Below are positions 44,601 to 57,419 of a stretch of 64,000 bases of DNA, piece by piece. Source of the DNA: Diplolepis rosae (lineage: Eukaryota; Arthropoda; Insecta; Hymenoptera; Diplolepididae). Under the pieces are notes generated by a model, which saw nothing but the letters and a program-made list of their open reading frames with translations, did no database searches and was not told the origin of the DNA. Each line of letters opens with the position of its first letter. Position 1 is the first letter of the stretch. Location: contig JAPYXD010000680.1 of assembly GCA_030998225.1 (NCBI GenBank), positions 682,001 through 746,000 on the forward strand. The letters run 5' to 3'. The position numbers and the translations under genes were made by a program.

Positions 44601-45337
44601 TGAAGTAAACCCAATAAATGTTTCATTAATTTGTGCAATGAAGCTAGGTAGTCCCTCTGCTAGCAAAAATCGTAAGTTAGAAAGCCACCACATTCAAATG
44701 TAAAAAAATATATTACAATATACAAATAATCATAACGAGCACATGAAGCGATTCTCGGGTAATATCGGAAAGGTTCGGTGTATCTTAAGTCACTCGGAAG
44801 TACATTTACTATTCCCAATTCGAATTTTGGCAACGTACTATTCCAATATATGAACTATTCGATTGCAAAATATTTAAGTCGTTCTCTTTTCATTGTTCAT
44901 TACTATTGACAATGGTAATTTCTCTAAACTATTTTGCAATTTATATTATACAAAAAACCAATTCTTGCGTTTATAGTTTTGCTTTTTATTTATATAGGCA
45001 TCACTCATTTCTAGTTTCAATTTGCCATCAAAGATATTAATCTTTGCAACTATCAGTAGTGATTTATAAAGCTACACTATATTTACAAATCGTTCAGAAA
45101 AAGTATTTCCTCCTATCGCTATGGTAAATAAAACTAGTTTTGTTACTATATCCTCGCTTCCTATTGACTTTTGGTAAAAATAAATATAATAATACTAGAT
45201 TTTACAATGAAGAGTTTTTCCGTGCATATCTCTACGAGATACGAAAAAATGTCATGAAACACAATTGTTCGTTCGAAAAAGATCTACAAATTTGCTATTT
45301 TTTTATACCCTGGGAAGTGACAAGACTCATAAGAGAC
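44601..45337. other. AT-rich DNA with one stray satellite unit
   Basis: Apart from the unit at 45215-45310, nothing is recognised. Confidence 0.4.
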
Positions 45338-47660
45338 TCATAGTTATGACTATCAACTTCCTGACAATTTATTTAAACGTTCATTACGCGATGTAAGACT
45401 AATTTTTGCACTTTTCATCATAGATATAAGCGTGACAATTTCGTGCTATTAAGGAATATAGACATCGGTATGGAAATTTGACCGGAATTCAGAAGCTGGC
45501 AGTTTCTTTCTCCTCCACAGCGCAGAGAAATCCTTGAAAATATAAAGAGTTTATTGATATCTTCGACTAAAAAAAGAAACAATCTTTTCTTGCTTTATAA
45601 CCCTGCTGGAAGTAAAAAGATTGAAAAAAATAGGAACTGGGGGATTGGAAAAGATAGAACATTTCTATCTTTCCCAATCCATCACTTTGCATCCCCAAAA
45701 CTCTATCTTTTTCTATCTCCGCACTTTTCCAGAGTGGCCGGGAATATCTATCTGTTTCTATCCCTATGTCTTGTAATATCTATCTTTTCCAATCCCTTAG
45801 TCTATCCACCGACTGAATTAGTATCTATCTTTTTCTCTATCTTTTGTGATTGACCACTTGTATCTTTTTCTATCCCTCATTTATCTCCCCATAGTGCAAA
45901 TTTTAATCTCTCTCTATATCCCTCAGTATTCATTCTTACCATGAAATGAAGAGTGCAATTCTAAAATGTATTGTGTCCATTTTAAATAGGGGAAGACTAT
46001 TACTTCATTAGCCATAAAATATAATTACCCTTATAGAAAAAGTATATAAAATATCTTAGTAGTGGACTGATCAAATGTTACAAGGAGAGATAATGAGAGA
46101 TAGAAAGAGAGTTTAAAATTTTTAATAGGGAGAGATAGGCATCGACTAGATTGTCAAGAAGGTAGAAAAAGATTGACGTTGATAGATGAAGGATAGAATG
46201 AGATAGAAAAGCGGATATTGAAGAAGATAGACATGATTTAAGATTAACAAAGACATAAAAAAAGATTATGGTGGATTGATGAAGGATTGGATGAGATAGA
46301 GATCAGGTGATTGGGAAAGATAGCCATAGACCTAGATTGGCAAGAAGATAGAAAAAGATTCACCTGAATAGATAAAGGATGGAATGAGATAGAAAAGGGG
46401 ATATTGAAATAGACTTGAATTTAGATTGACGAAAAGATAGAAAAATATTAAGGTGGGTTGATGAAGGATTGGATGAGATAGAGATCAGGTGATTGGGAAA
46501 GATAGCCATAGACCTAGATTGGCAAGAAGATGGAAAAAGATTCACCTGAATAGATCAAAGATAGAATGAGATAGAAAAGGGGATATTGAAATAGATGTGA
46601 ATTTAGATTGGCGAAAAGATAGAAAAATATTAAGGTGGGTTGATGAAGGATTGGATGAGATAGAGATCAGGTGATTGGAAAAGATAGTCACAGCCCTAGA
46701 TTGGCAAGAAGATAGAAAAAGATTCACCTGAATAGATAAAAGATAGAATGAGATAGAAAAGGGGATATCGAAATAGACGTGAATTTAGATTGACAAAGAA
46801 ATAAAAAAAGATTTACGTGTATAGATAAAGGATAGAATGAGATAGAAAAAGATTAAGGTGGGTTGATGAAGGATTGGATGAGATAGAGATCAGGTGATTG
46901 GAAAAGATAGTAATAGCCCTAGATTGGCAAGAAGATAAAAAAAGATTCACCTCAATAGATAAAGGATAGAATGAGATAGAAAAGGGGAGATAAAAAAAGA
47001 TAGACGTGATTTTATATTGACAAAGACATAGAAAAAGATTCACGTGTATAAATAAAGGATAGAATGAGATAGAAAAGGGGATATTGAAATAGACGTGAAT
47101 TTAGATTGACAAAGAAATAGAAAAAGATTAAGGTGGGTTGATGAAGGATTGGATGAGATAGAGTTCAGGTTATTGGAAAAGATAGTAATAGACCTAGATT
47201 GGCAAGAAGATAAAAAAGATTCACCTCAATAGATAAAGGATAGAATGAGATAGAAAAGGGGAGATAAAAAAAGATAGACGTGACTTTATATTGACAAAGA
47301 CATAGAAAAAGATTCACGTGTATAGATAAAGGATAAAATGAGATAGAAAAAGATTAAGGATGATAGATAAACGATTGGAATGGATAGAAAAGTAGTTATT
47401 AGAAAAGATAGACGTGAATTTAGAATGAAAAAGAGATAGAAATAGATAAATATCTCTATCTTTTTCTATGATAAAAATTTAAAATGATTCAAAAGGATAA
47501 ATTTCCATACCGATGTCTATATTCCTTATTGGCACGAAATTTAAACGCTTATTACTACGATAAAAAGTATAAAAATCACTTTTGTCGAATCAAAAGTAGA
47601 CGCGTAATGAATTTTTTAATGGATTTTTAAACAGTTCATAGTCATTGATTGTCACCAATT
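45338..47660. mobile_element. 2.3-kb foldback element filled with GATAGAAAAAGA words
   Basis: The outer arms are inverted. Left, 45436-45484: CGTGCTATTAAGGAATATAG, then ACATCGGTATGGAAATTT. Right, 47503-47548: the inverse with two or three changes. Weaker matching extends to CTCATAGTTATGACTAT / ATAGTCATTGATTG at the outer edges. Inside, the left third has CTATCTTTTTCTATC words and the rest their complement. From 46140 to 47400 it forms a tandem array of AGATAGAAAAGGGGATATTG and TTGGCAAGAAGATAGAAAAA blocks. Open frames here come from the repeated text. Confidence 0.8.
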
Positions 47661-50600
47661 GTGACTAACGAGTGTTATCGCGTTTTAAAGTTATTTCCAT
47701 CTGAAAATGTTAAAGACGATCTTTTTTTCACTTTCGGGTTAAAAGATCTTAAAATCCTGACATGCTAAACAAATTCCCCGACCAGATTCAGATTCAATTC
47801 AAAAAATCTCCTAGACCTGTGATAATTAAATTTCTTATAGAGTTGAATCTTCTAATAGGAATCGAATTATTAAAATGGGAGAAAAATATGCCTTAAATAT
47901 TTGATATTAGTTGGAATTATTTAGATGGTTATATATTCGGATTTGACAAGACTTGTTGGAAATTTTTGCATGAACGTTATACTTTCCTTTGGGGAATAAA
48001 GCAAGAGATTTTCCACTTCAAGCACTTCCTTACCTCGAGAGCATTCTCGAGGCAGAACCTTTAAATTCGCGCAAGCGCTGAAAACTACTCCCTTCTGAAT
48101 ACTCTTGTACGACATCGAAACAGTCTATCTTTCTCTCATTTTCAAACTTTCCCCATTCCTTCTCTTTCTTAGTCCGAGTATTCACTCCCAAAGTTAAATA
48201 CTCAGTACGAAACTTCCTCGGCGCCTTCTTAATCATTGACACCATCTCACGCCCACTCGAAATGTATAAATAACTAATTAGCTGGCTGATGCGAAAGCGA
48301 ATGCATAATTTAGACAGCAATTACCGTTTTGTAGATAGACCGTCGTTAATGTATGTACGAACACCTTTAAGTTGCCTCAAGAGAATTCGGCTCATGCATT
48401 TTTAAGATGAGATCCTACTTTCTCGAAAGTGGAAGATTAATGCTCTAATCGGCTGCCATTAGTAATTAATTTAAGTTCACTTTCTCTGAATTTATGTTAT
48501 ATAAACTGCACAATGAAGTTATTATGAAAATGAGTCTAGCTTTCTGCTTGAATATTATCAGACTTTTTAGAAACAAAGATTTTAATGTTCATAATCCAGT
48601 TTTATCTCATTACTTTGAATTTATTTATCACTGATCAATAAGCAAAATTTTCAGTTTAACTTTATGTTTCTCGTAATTAATTTCTTATGCATTAAGTCCA
48701 CCGCACCGTTAAAAATGTTATTAATTTTAATAGACTTTAATATACGAGTGGTAAATTAAAATTAACACTTTTTTTATAAAATGAAAAATCAATATATATT
48801 CATGTTAAATTTAATTTTTAATCAAAATATATAAAAATTTATAAACATTATTAAAATTTATACACATGAGTATAAATTCACGAAATATCTTTCTGAAAAT
48901 TTAATAAAACCTGATAAAACTCAATAAAGAACATATGTCAACTTCGTTTCAGTACAAAATTTTCAGAAAATTTTACAGTTGAATACTATTGTCAGTAACT
49001 CTTTTAGTTTTATTTTCTCTAGAAAAGTGTCTTTCAAAATTTTTGATAAAGAGAAGTCTACAGACGTTCTTTCTTATCTCTTATTAGGTTTATCAAATTT
49101 TTAGAAAGAAAGTTATTGTATGTTTACTTAACTTCTAATACTTATCATAAATAATAATATGACCCAGAATTCTCCATAAAGATATTCACAATTTCATTTT
49201 CTAAATTATCACATTGGTTATATTTTATTACCAATTTGTAATCCGTTTAATTTATTTTAGAAATTTGATTCATTTCTGAGCTACAATTAGTTTTCTACGA
49301 AATTATTCTTTCTAAAATTATTCATTTATGTGATTTCTATTACAATTGCTTAAAAATCATTGATAATATTCTTTGCCAAACAAGTCGTTTTAAACCTAAA
49401 GAGCTCATTTTCAAGAGTAAATGAGTATAAAGAGCTATGAGTAAAAAAGATATATATGAGGCTGCATATCATTAAAAATTACATTTCTTATGCAAGCCTG
49501 ACTATAAACGTCATCTTCCTAGAGAGTAAGGAATCGTCTGACCAAGTCATACAACAACTACTTAAAACTGTATGTAAGACGTAAGACACATCAAGTGTCT
49601 GAGAGTAAATTGTTTTTACTACTTAAATTCAAAATTTATAACCATAAAATTACTTTCTTTCGAAAATTATTTTTTATAGTTATAAATATTCATGACTAGA
49701 CAGATCTATTGTAGTCTATTTGTTCCAATTTCACAAATTTTCAACTCGATATCGCCTTTTACATGTTAGTAATGATATACAAAGTGAAATGCCGGTAAAG
49801 TAGGAATCTATTTATGTGGTCCGGTTGGTCCATAGCTTTAAGAAATTACTTAGCTTTTTTCTAAAATTGTCTGAATGAAAAATATATGAATATGTGAGAT
49901 AAACAATAATCTATAATTTTCAATAAAATTGTAAAAGCTTTGTTCCAAAACCTAAGAATTAAATGAAACTAAAGGAGTACTTCAATAAAATAACGGAATA
50001 AAAATTCCTCTTCCACGTACGACCTTTATAGAAATAAATTCTAAGCTCAACTTTCAACATTCGTATAATCATGGAATCAATGATTTTTACTGGAATATCA
50101 AAGTCGAATTCTAAAGCGTTTAGAGGCGATCGCATAATCTATGAGTCTCGAAGTTGGACGAAGCGGAAAAAGGATCGGTCCGTGAGTTCACTGTAAGCAT
50201 GAAATGCTCCTCGAAGACAGACACGAGGACCATGTTAGTTCCAAGTCGTCGCTGCCTTTTGATCTCTCAATGTCTAGACTTCCTTGACTTTTCTCTGCAC
50301 TATTCCTCTTACAGTTTCGCTCACCAGGAAGTAAACGGTTCGGGACCGACTTATCGAAAGTTTGTGGAGCTCAGTCGGTATCGGTCCTCTTTTCTCTTCC
50401 ACTTTCTGTCCCTTATTCTCACCCTTCTTACAAATTTACCCTACGTCGCTCTGAATTTCTTGCTCTGCCCCAGGACCCTCCTTTCTTCGATAAATCGTGT
50501 CTGTTTCCCTTTATCTTATTTCCTTCTAACTAATCTATTTTATCAAATTATCGAACCTTTTCTTTCCTTTCGCTGGTTAGGATTGTGCCAATGAATTAAT

Positions 50601-50819
50601 AATTTCATTAGTCTCATCTAAAGTTTATTCATAAGAGTTATATTCCACTTCTGAAACAGTCCTAATTAGATTTGAATATATATTGAAATATCTTGATTTA
50701 GTTTTCAGTTTTAATGCTCTCAAAACTTTGCAAGGTCCTAATTAAATATTATTTATTTAGTTTCGTAGTAAAAAGTTAGTTAAATATTAGATTTGTTATC
50801 ATTTTAATTTTATGGAGTC
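47661..50819. other. long stretch of single-copy DNA
   Basis: 47990-48480 and 50090-50590 are of balanced composition. The first has partly open minus-strand frames. The second has a pyrimidine-rich 146-codon plus-strand frame (50154-50594) without recognisable domains. I do not accept either as a gene. The rest is plain AT-rich DNA. Confidence 0.4.
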
Positions 50820-51352
50820 TGGCTGGAAAAATGGAATTTTTGGTTTTCAATATTTAACATCAAAACATAAAATATACATCTTGTCAAAATATGTCGCACT
50901 AAGAATTTGTAGACCTCATTTTGGCAAATAATTTTCCATCTTAGCGTTTATTTCGTATCTCACATATTTTGTTTAAAAAATGAAATTTTCGAATTTTAAT
51001 CGTATTTTTTGAAATTGAAACGAAAAATATACATTTTATCAGAAACTGTGCCAAACAAAATCTATAGACTTTGTTGGAGCGAACAATTTTTCATTCCTAC
51101 GTCGTTTTCGTATTTCACATATTTTGATTTTAAAATTGAATTTTTGATTTTTAATAGTAATTTTTTGATCTAAAAAGAAAAATATACATCTTATAAAAAA
51201 ATGTAGCGATACAAATTTGTAGATCTTTTTGTAGCAAACAATTTTGTATCATAACATTTTTCTGTTTCCGGTATAATTTACCTGTAAAATGGAATTTAGA
51301 TATTGACTTTTCACAAACAGACAGACAGAAAGACAAACAAACAGACACTTTC
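50820..51352 (-). repeat. 154-bp satellite array, reverse orientation
   Basis: Markers TATCTCACATATTTTG at about 50966 and TATTTCACATATTTTG at about 51110, then a diverged unit. It ends in CAGACAGACAGAAAGACAAA like 41670-41690. Confidence 0.75.
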
Positions 51353-51356
51353 TTAA

Positions 51357-52055
51357 GGGGGTCTCCTCATCAGTGGCTCATAAAAAAGGTGGTTTTCTAG
51401 GATTTTTTTTAAACATGAAAACAGCAAGAGAAACAAATGATCTTTTGCGTATCTTTGAACATATATTCATTCAACAATAAAAAGTTTTTTGAATGTCAAA
51501 ATAAATAAAAATGGCGGATTTATAAACAATCTCGCGCAGCAGCTCGCCGCGGACAACTCAAACTCCGTGAAAAATTCAGCCCGTAATTTTTACCTGAAAC
51601 AAAAAATTAAAATACTTCCTTATTCGGAAGGCTTTTCTGCGCAGTATAGTCTATTATGGTGATTGAAAGTTGAAATTTAAATATTTTACTCATTGTTTAA
51701 TAAAGTACTCAATTTTTCGGCCTTTTTTTAGCAGTAAGTGCGTTAATAACATTGTAAAAAGAGATTTTTTAATACATTTTTTTAACTCAGTCTGTACACA
51801 ATTAAATTGTCTAAAAAACAGTGTTTTACTTGTATACATAGCTTTTATAGTTTTTTTGTAATCGTGCACGAAATTTCAAAAAACATGGTTTTCATAAAAT
51901 GGACTTTAAAGTTTTTCGAAGGAAAGAAATCAAATTAAAGTAAACTTACAGGCATGAGATGTTAATCAGCTATACTTTGAAACTTTGCAAGAATATTCTC
52001 AGATAATAATTCTAACGATTGAAGCAACAACAAAAAAATCGATTTTTTGACCCTC
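51357..52055. mobile_element. TTAA-flanked element with GGGGGTC / GACCCTC ends (699 bp)
   Basis: TTAA at 51353-51356 and 52056-52059. The right end, read inward, is GAGGGTC. The phrase AAATCGATTTTTTGA near the right end is shared with the TTAA elements at 15261 and 61232. It splits a tail repeat whose uninterrupted form (ACACTTTCGTAAAAACCG) is seen at 41690. The interior, including ATGGCGGATTTATAAAC and GCAGCTCGCCGCGG, has no recognised frame. Confidence 0.82.
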
Positions 52056-52170
52056 TTAAAAACCGTTTTTTCTAACTCAGAGGGTCTCAAAACGTAAAGA
52101 TTTTATGATAATTTTGAAAGGCATTTTACACATAAAAATAATAACTTCTCATTAATGATGAGAATATAAA
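52056..52170 (-). repeat. right half of the split tail repeat
   Basis: AAAAACCGTTTTTTCTAACTC, AGAGGGTCTCAAAACGTAA and AATAACTTCTCATTAATGATG match 41695-41810. Confidence 0.7.
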
Positions 52171-52379
52171 AACGTTGAGGATCTTATAACTTTTGTACAA
52201 TAATGTACTTTAAAAATATTTGCGCCATTTTGAAAAAATCGAATAAGTCGCGTACAATGAAGCAAATGAAATTTATAAATGATCTGAACATAGAAATTAA
52301 AATTCTGTATTATTGGACCCAACAATCTTTTTCTAGGAAACTCAAGACTAGTTGAATCGAGCTAAAAATAATTAATCAG

Positions 52380-53110
52380 GAGTTTCCGAAGTCGCTGATT
52401 AAGAATTTAAAGTCATTAATTGAAAAGTTATAATGGTGGATTCAATATGGTGGTTGTATAAAGTGATCATTTTTTATAGAAAACTGTATTCTACTTAAAT
52501 CAGATTGAAAAATAGTTTTCTAGAGAAAGATTATTCTATACAGCCGCCATATTGACTTTAACACTAAAAGTTTTCAATTTATGATCTCAGATTTTTGATC
52601 AGACTTCGAACACTCCTGGTTAACTATTTTCAGTTTGATTCTAGTAGTTTTTAGTTTCCTAGAAAAATATCATTAAATAAGGCGCCATCTATATACTAAG
52701 TGGACAGTTGGGGGGAGGGGGGGGGGCTATAATCCTCGTGGACACACGTCCCCTTAAATCTGCGTAAAATATACTGAAATATCTATATTTTCAAAAAATA
52801 TTTCCATGTGTACAGAGCAAGACGGGGGGGGGGGGGGTTGTCCACGTGGTATATGGATGGCCCCTGAGGCAGCTATATTGGATCCATCATTTTGAATTTT
52901 CAATTTATAATATTGGATTCTCAATCAGAGATTTCGAAAACCTCCAAGGAATTATTTTCAGGCTGATTTGAGTGATTTCCAGTTTTTTAGAAAAATATCA
53001 GTGTATACAACCGCCATATTGGATCTGACATTATAGATTGTTGAATCTATCTTTAGATCATTTATAGATTTTGCCCATTTTATGTGCTTCATTGTAACCG
53101 CCATATTTGA
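52380..53110. repeat. diverged satellite units with CGCCATATTGG words
   Basis: GTCGCTGATTAAGAATTTAA, TTCAATATGGTGG, GCCGCCATATTGAC and ACCGCCATATTGGATCTG recur in both orientations, relatives of the 120-bp family at 37 kb. Interrupted by the element at 52681-52864. Confidence 0.55.
52681..52864. mobile_element. 184-bp miniature element with long G runs
   Basis: Inverted ends: GGCGCCATCTATATACTAAG + TGGACA on the left, and GGGGCCATCCATATACCACG + TGGACA read inward from the right. Two G runs (about 52710-52726 and 52824-52837) lie on the same strand just inside the ends, so they are not part of the inverted symmetry. They could form quadruplexes. Confidence 0.75.
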
Positions 53111-54844
53111 TTTTTCAAAATGTCACACATATTTCGAAAGTACATCAATATACACAATTATAAGACCCTTAACGTTTTTCTCTATGGCATTGATTTTCGA
53201 GCCTACAGATGATCTAGTTGACGTGAAATATCCCAAATAAATTATTCATAACGATTATAAAATATCTTCAGTATTTAGAACGAAAATTTTCTGGATCAGG
53301 ATGAATATAGTTTAGACTTTTATTGTGTTCGGGGATGGCTGAACATGACCTACGTTTTCTACTGCAAACTACGATTAATAGCTGTATAGAAACTAATTTA
53401 TCTACTTACAAACTATTTTTATCTAAATTGCTGTGAAATATTTTTAATGCTTAAAAACACCTTTTGCGATATTTGAATACAAAATAACTTTATTACCTTT
53501 AAATAAATCATCGGATGTGTCTGAATATAAATCACCTTTTCTACTTAAAATTTTTTCTAGTTGTAACAAATCTTTTATTTTTGTAAGTGTTGCAATTTTG
53601 TGTACAGAGATGGCTTACATCCAGACTAGGGCCAGGTTAGTCTGAAGCAAAACAGAGCATTCTGGTCTTTTAGCGAAAACGAGTGCCTTTACCAACACAA
53701 TATCACACCTTTGTGGTAGTCACAAAACCCGACCCTTCAGTAAATGTATACCGCACGCCTATGTCATATATATACGCCCATTCGTTTTCTGTTCCTTTCA
53801 GCTTCCAAAGATACGGGACCGCCTTTCTACTTACGTCCTGCTTCAATGAATTTAGTTAAGGGAAGCCAATTGGAAAAGTTTTTATTCGACTAAAGTTCAC
53901 AGATTTTATGATACAAGTCTTGCATTAATTGAATTTGGACAACTTTTCCTCAAATTTTCATATTTAAAAATAGTTTCAATTACTCGTAGCATTTTAAATA
54001 AATCTGTTCGACTTCAAAAATTCAGAATAATTCATGTTTTGAATTTATGACGTGTTTGTTAAATATTTTCATCCTGCATGCGTTCATTATAATACATGAG
54101 CATTTTTATTCTAAAGAATAGCTTTTAAACCGTTCGGCAGTGCAGATTAAAAACGCTGGGAGCTCGTTCATGTACGTAATACTCATCCGTATTTCTCTAC
54201 AGGCATAAATTTCGCTTGGTTTTTTTTATGGACGAGTGAAACGTTTTATTGCATTTTGCGAAAATCCTGCATCATGATTCCCGTTTGGAATCATTCATTC
54301 TAATTTCATTAGCAGAAATTTCCAGCAAAAGCACATTCGTAAATTCAGTCAGTTCGCTGGACGAAGATTATTAAATTATTTGTGTTTTGCAATTATATGG
54401 AATAGTTATCGACGACAAAAGTCGATGCCTGATTCGTATCACGCAGGTGCTGTGTTTTAATCGTTTATCCGTGCTGGCTGATCCCCGTGATATATGTTTT
54501 CACCCGCTCTGAAATTAGAATCGGCAAAATTTCATAGTAATTTTATATGGTAGCGTGATTTTTGATTCCCCTTAGAGTGTGCTGTTAACATAATTTAATT
54601 TAATTATTAACTATCGTGTGATTGAAATTATCTACGTATTATACATTTTTTCAGTTACTGAAAAATAAATAATAAGATTATATATGTTTTTTTACTGCGA
54701 ACTCTTTCTACTTAAAGTTCAGGAAAATATAAAATCTTCACTAACTATAAACTGTTAGAAATTTTCGGAAATTTACAAAATTTTCATATCACAAAGGTAA
54801 CGTAAAATGTGACGATATTTATGATGTTTGTGAGTAAAGGTACC
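53111..54844. other. single-copy DNA, possible conserved non-coding block
   Basis: 53600-54560 is repeat-free and compositionally balanced (for example CTGGGAGCTCGTTCATGTAC and CTGATTCGTATCACGCAGG), with no useful frame. A regulatory role for an outside gene is possible but unproven. Confidence 0.4.
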
Positions 54845-55260
54845 TTAAAATTGCGAAAAATGCACTGAGTTTTCTGAAATTTTTCTTAATATTATGAAAC
54901 TTAACTGAATTTGCATAGAATGTATTTTAAAACTTCCAAACTCTAACAGGACTTTCATAAAATAATCATAAAATTATGAAATTGTAACAAAATTTTCAGT
55001 TACATGTAACTGTATGAATCTTCAGTTACCCAACGCGTAAAATTATTCCTGTTACAGGTTTCAGAATTTTCAGATACAAGTATCAGAATAATTAACACTT
55101 TGTAACTGAAAATTAAGAAATTGTTCATAAAATTTACTAAAAAGTAAATGAATCTCCTGAAATTCTATATTAATTTTACGAAACTGTAACTGAATTAAAC
55201 TCCAGTCACGTGTTTCGAGATATTATGGTATAGAAATTTCTAACAGTGTAGATATTTTTC
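54845..55260. repeat. repeat family with ACTGAA-rich arms, copy 2
   Basis: Starts CCTTAAAATTGCGAAAAATG. Parallel to 2775-3275, with GTAACTGAA and TTCAGTTAC words throughout. Confidence 0.5.
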
Positions 55261-56457
55261 ACTATCAAAAGCGTAAAATATTCTTAGCGAACTATTTCCA
55301 AACCTGTTAAGACGCAAACTTCCACATATTTTTCTACATTTTTTCAGAGCGATTTTCCTCAAATATTCTTGAAAAGTATTTCTTTAAATAATTTCTAGTT
55401 TTCTTCAGAATTTATTGTGGAGATTTCCAAAAATCCCTTTATTTTCAGAAATATTACCAAATTTTTCAAATAAATTACGAATTATTTGAAAAAACTGAAC
55501 GATTGAAAGAGTTCCCTTCAAAATTATTCTTATTTAATTTCTTCAAAATCTTAACTTATTTTTAATGAATTGCAAAAAAATATCTTGACATTGTTTACAA
55601 TCTACTTTATGATAAATATTCACTGTAAATAATAAAAGAAAAAACAATATCTGTTTCCAAACCTAAGTCACTTATGTGTTTGAATGGCATAGATTTCGAA
55701 ATATTTTTTGTCATTTATTCCAATCTCCAACTTATATTTCTCAATAAAAATTCAGAGATCATTTCTCAGAGGACTGGATCCATATCAAGGCTATTGACTT
55801 ACATAAATTGTATGAGTTAAGACTGGCAAAAGAAATAACACAAGTTCAGCCTCTATAGAAAAATCGAGTTTATTTTATGGTACAAGCAGAGGAATTGGAT
55901 ATAATAAAAATCGTCTATGTTATCTTACGAAAAACGAAACTAGAACAACTTTTGTTTGACTCGTAATTGAACGGGCAACAAGCAATATTTGCAATTGCAT
56001 TAAAGCTAGAGTGTATGCAATGTAGATATATATATATAATCCAAGTGCATCGAGTTAAAGTAAGAAAAGATAAAAAAACCGGGGGAATTCAGGCTCTTCA
56101 AATCTACGGCATTGGTTGACAGATTGGAAACAGCCCATGACTTTTATAGTAGTTGTTTTCCATGGAGATAGAGATCCTCTATCCCGCTTTTATCGCATGG
56201 TAAAAGAAAAGAAAACACGCAGCAATTCTCATCCGGATCATAAAAAATTGACCAGTTTAGTTTCTAACAACCGTATGAGCATTAATTTTAGAATATTTTG
56301 AGTTCTTAAACTAATAATTGATTTCCCAAATACTAAACTTATTTAAAAGTAAAATTTTTCAATTTGCCACCAAGTTTTCTTTATTGATATCAACCAGTGT
56401 CTAATTTGCAGCAATGCAATCAGTAGCTCGACCTTATTTCTCAGCGAAGATCACTGA
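55261..56457. other. AT-rich DNA, no gene
   Basis: A short TATATATATATA run at 56023. Nothing else was recognised. Confidence 0.4.
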
Positions 56458-57415
56458 AAAAATGATTTTTTAAAATGGAAATCCCTACTTCTGACACCGG
56501 ATTCGAAAAGAACAGAAAATTTTACGTTAGAAATGATATTTTTTAATTTGTTATTGTGGCCTTGAGAAGGTACAATCCAGCACCCCAAATGTGAGAGGCA
56601 AAGAGACTCACGATAATCAAGCACACCAAACGTGAGAGTCAAGTGGACTCACGATAATCAAGCACCCCAAACGTGACAGGCAAGTGAACTCACAATAATA
56701 AAGAACCCCAAACGTGAGCGGCAAGGGGACTCACAATAATAAAACACCCCGAACGTGAGAGACAAGCGGACTCACGGTAATCAAGCACCCCAACGTGACA
56801 GTCAAGTGAACTCACAATAATAAAGTACCCCAAACGTGAGAGGCAAGGGGACTCACGATAATCAAGCACCCCAAAAGTGAGAGTCAAGTGGACACACAAT
56901 AATAAAGCACCCCAAACGTACAAGGCAAGAGAACTCACAGTAATAAAACATCCCAAACGTGAGAGGCAAGGGGACTCACAATAATAAAGTACCCCAAACG
57001 TGAGAGGCAAGGATACTCACGATAATCAAGCAAACCAAACGTGAGAGGCAAGTGGACACACAATAACAAAGCACCCCAAGCAGGAGTCCTTCTTTTCGGG
57101 TAACGCTAAAAGTAAGTACATCACTAGATTCCACTAAGAAAATTGACGTCGACCTTAAAGAAAATCTTAAAATTTACAAATAAACTTCAAACTAGTCAAG
57201 ATTATTGACACTTTTGTATATTATCTACTTGCTAAAGTTATCTCCGAATTTCGCATAAATAGCTTCTGAGCACTTTTTAACAATTTGACTTTGATTGTAC
57301 CTTCTCAAGGTCACAATAACAAATTAAAAAATATCATTTCCAACGTAGAATTTCCTACTCTTTTCGAATCCGGTGTCAAAAATAGGGGTTTCTATTTTTA
57401 AAAATTGTCTTGACC
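56458..57415. mobile_element. foldback element around a 41-bp minisatellite
   Basis: The left arm (56458-56575) contains CTGACACCGGATTCGAAAAG, GAAATGATATTTTTTAATTT and CTTGAGAAGGTACAATC. The right arm (57293-57415) is the inverse with about 10% changes. Between them lie the minisatellite (56576-57085) and about 200 bp of unique DNA. No coding capacity. Confidence 0.85.
56576..57085 (+). repeat. 41-bp minisatellite, about 13 units
   Basis: Unit of about CAAGCACCCCAAACGTGAGA plus GGCAAGTGGACTCACGATAAT. The CGTGAG marker falls at 56590, 56631, 56672, 56713, 56754, 56794 and so on every 41 bp to 57040. Alternating AATAATAAAG and ATAATCAAG subtypes suggest higher-order order. Confidence 0.9.
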
Positions 57416-57419
57416 TTTA

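Noticed and set aside
46360..47043. Minus-strand frames of 61-76 codons, repeated
   Set aside because: They are the translated GATAGAAAAAGA array; identical frames recur with each repeat unit.
50154..50594. 146-codon plus-strand frame
   Set aside because: Pyrimidine-rich DNA gives serine/leucine/phenylalanine-rich text without domains; no splice context or family. Kept only as a note in the surrounding region.
52705..52840. G runs as telomeric or CpG-island sequence
   Set aside because: No telomeric repeat unit and no CpG enrichment; they are simple G homopolymers within a miniature element.
56690..57010. 106-codon minus-strand frame
   Set aside because: Translation of the 41-bp minisatellite; three units (123 bp) happen to keep one frame open.
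56576..57085. 41-bp repeats resembling a CRISPR array
   Set aside because: The repeats are directly tandem with no unique spacers, drift gradually, and lie in eukaryotic DNA inside inverted arms.
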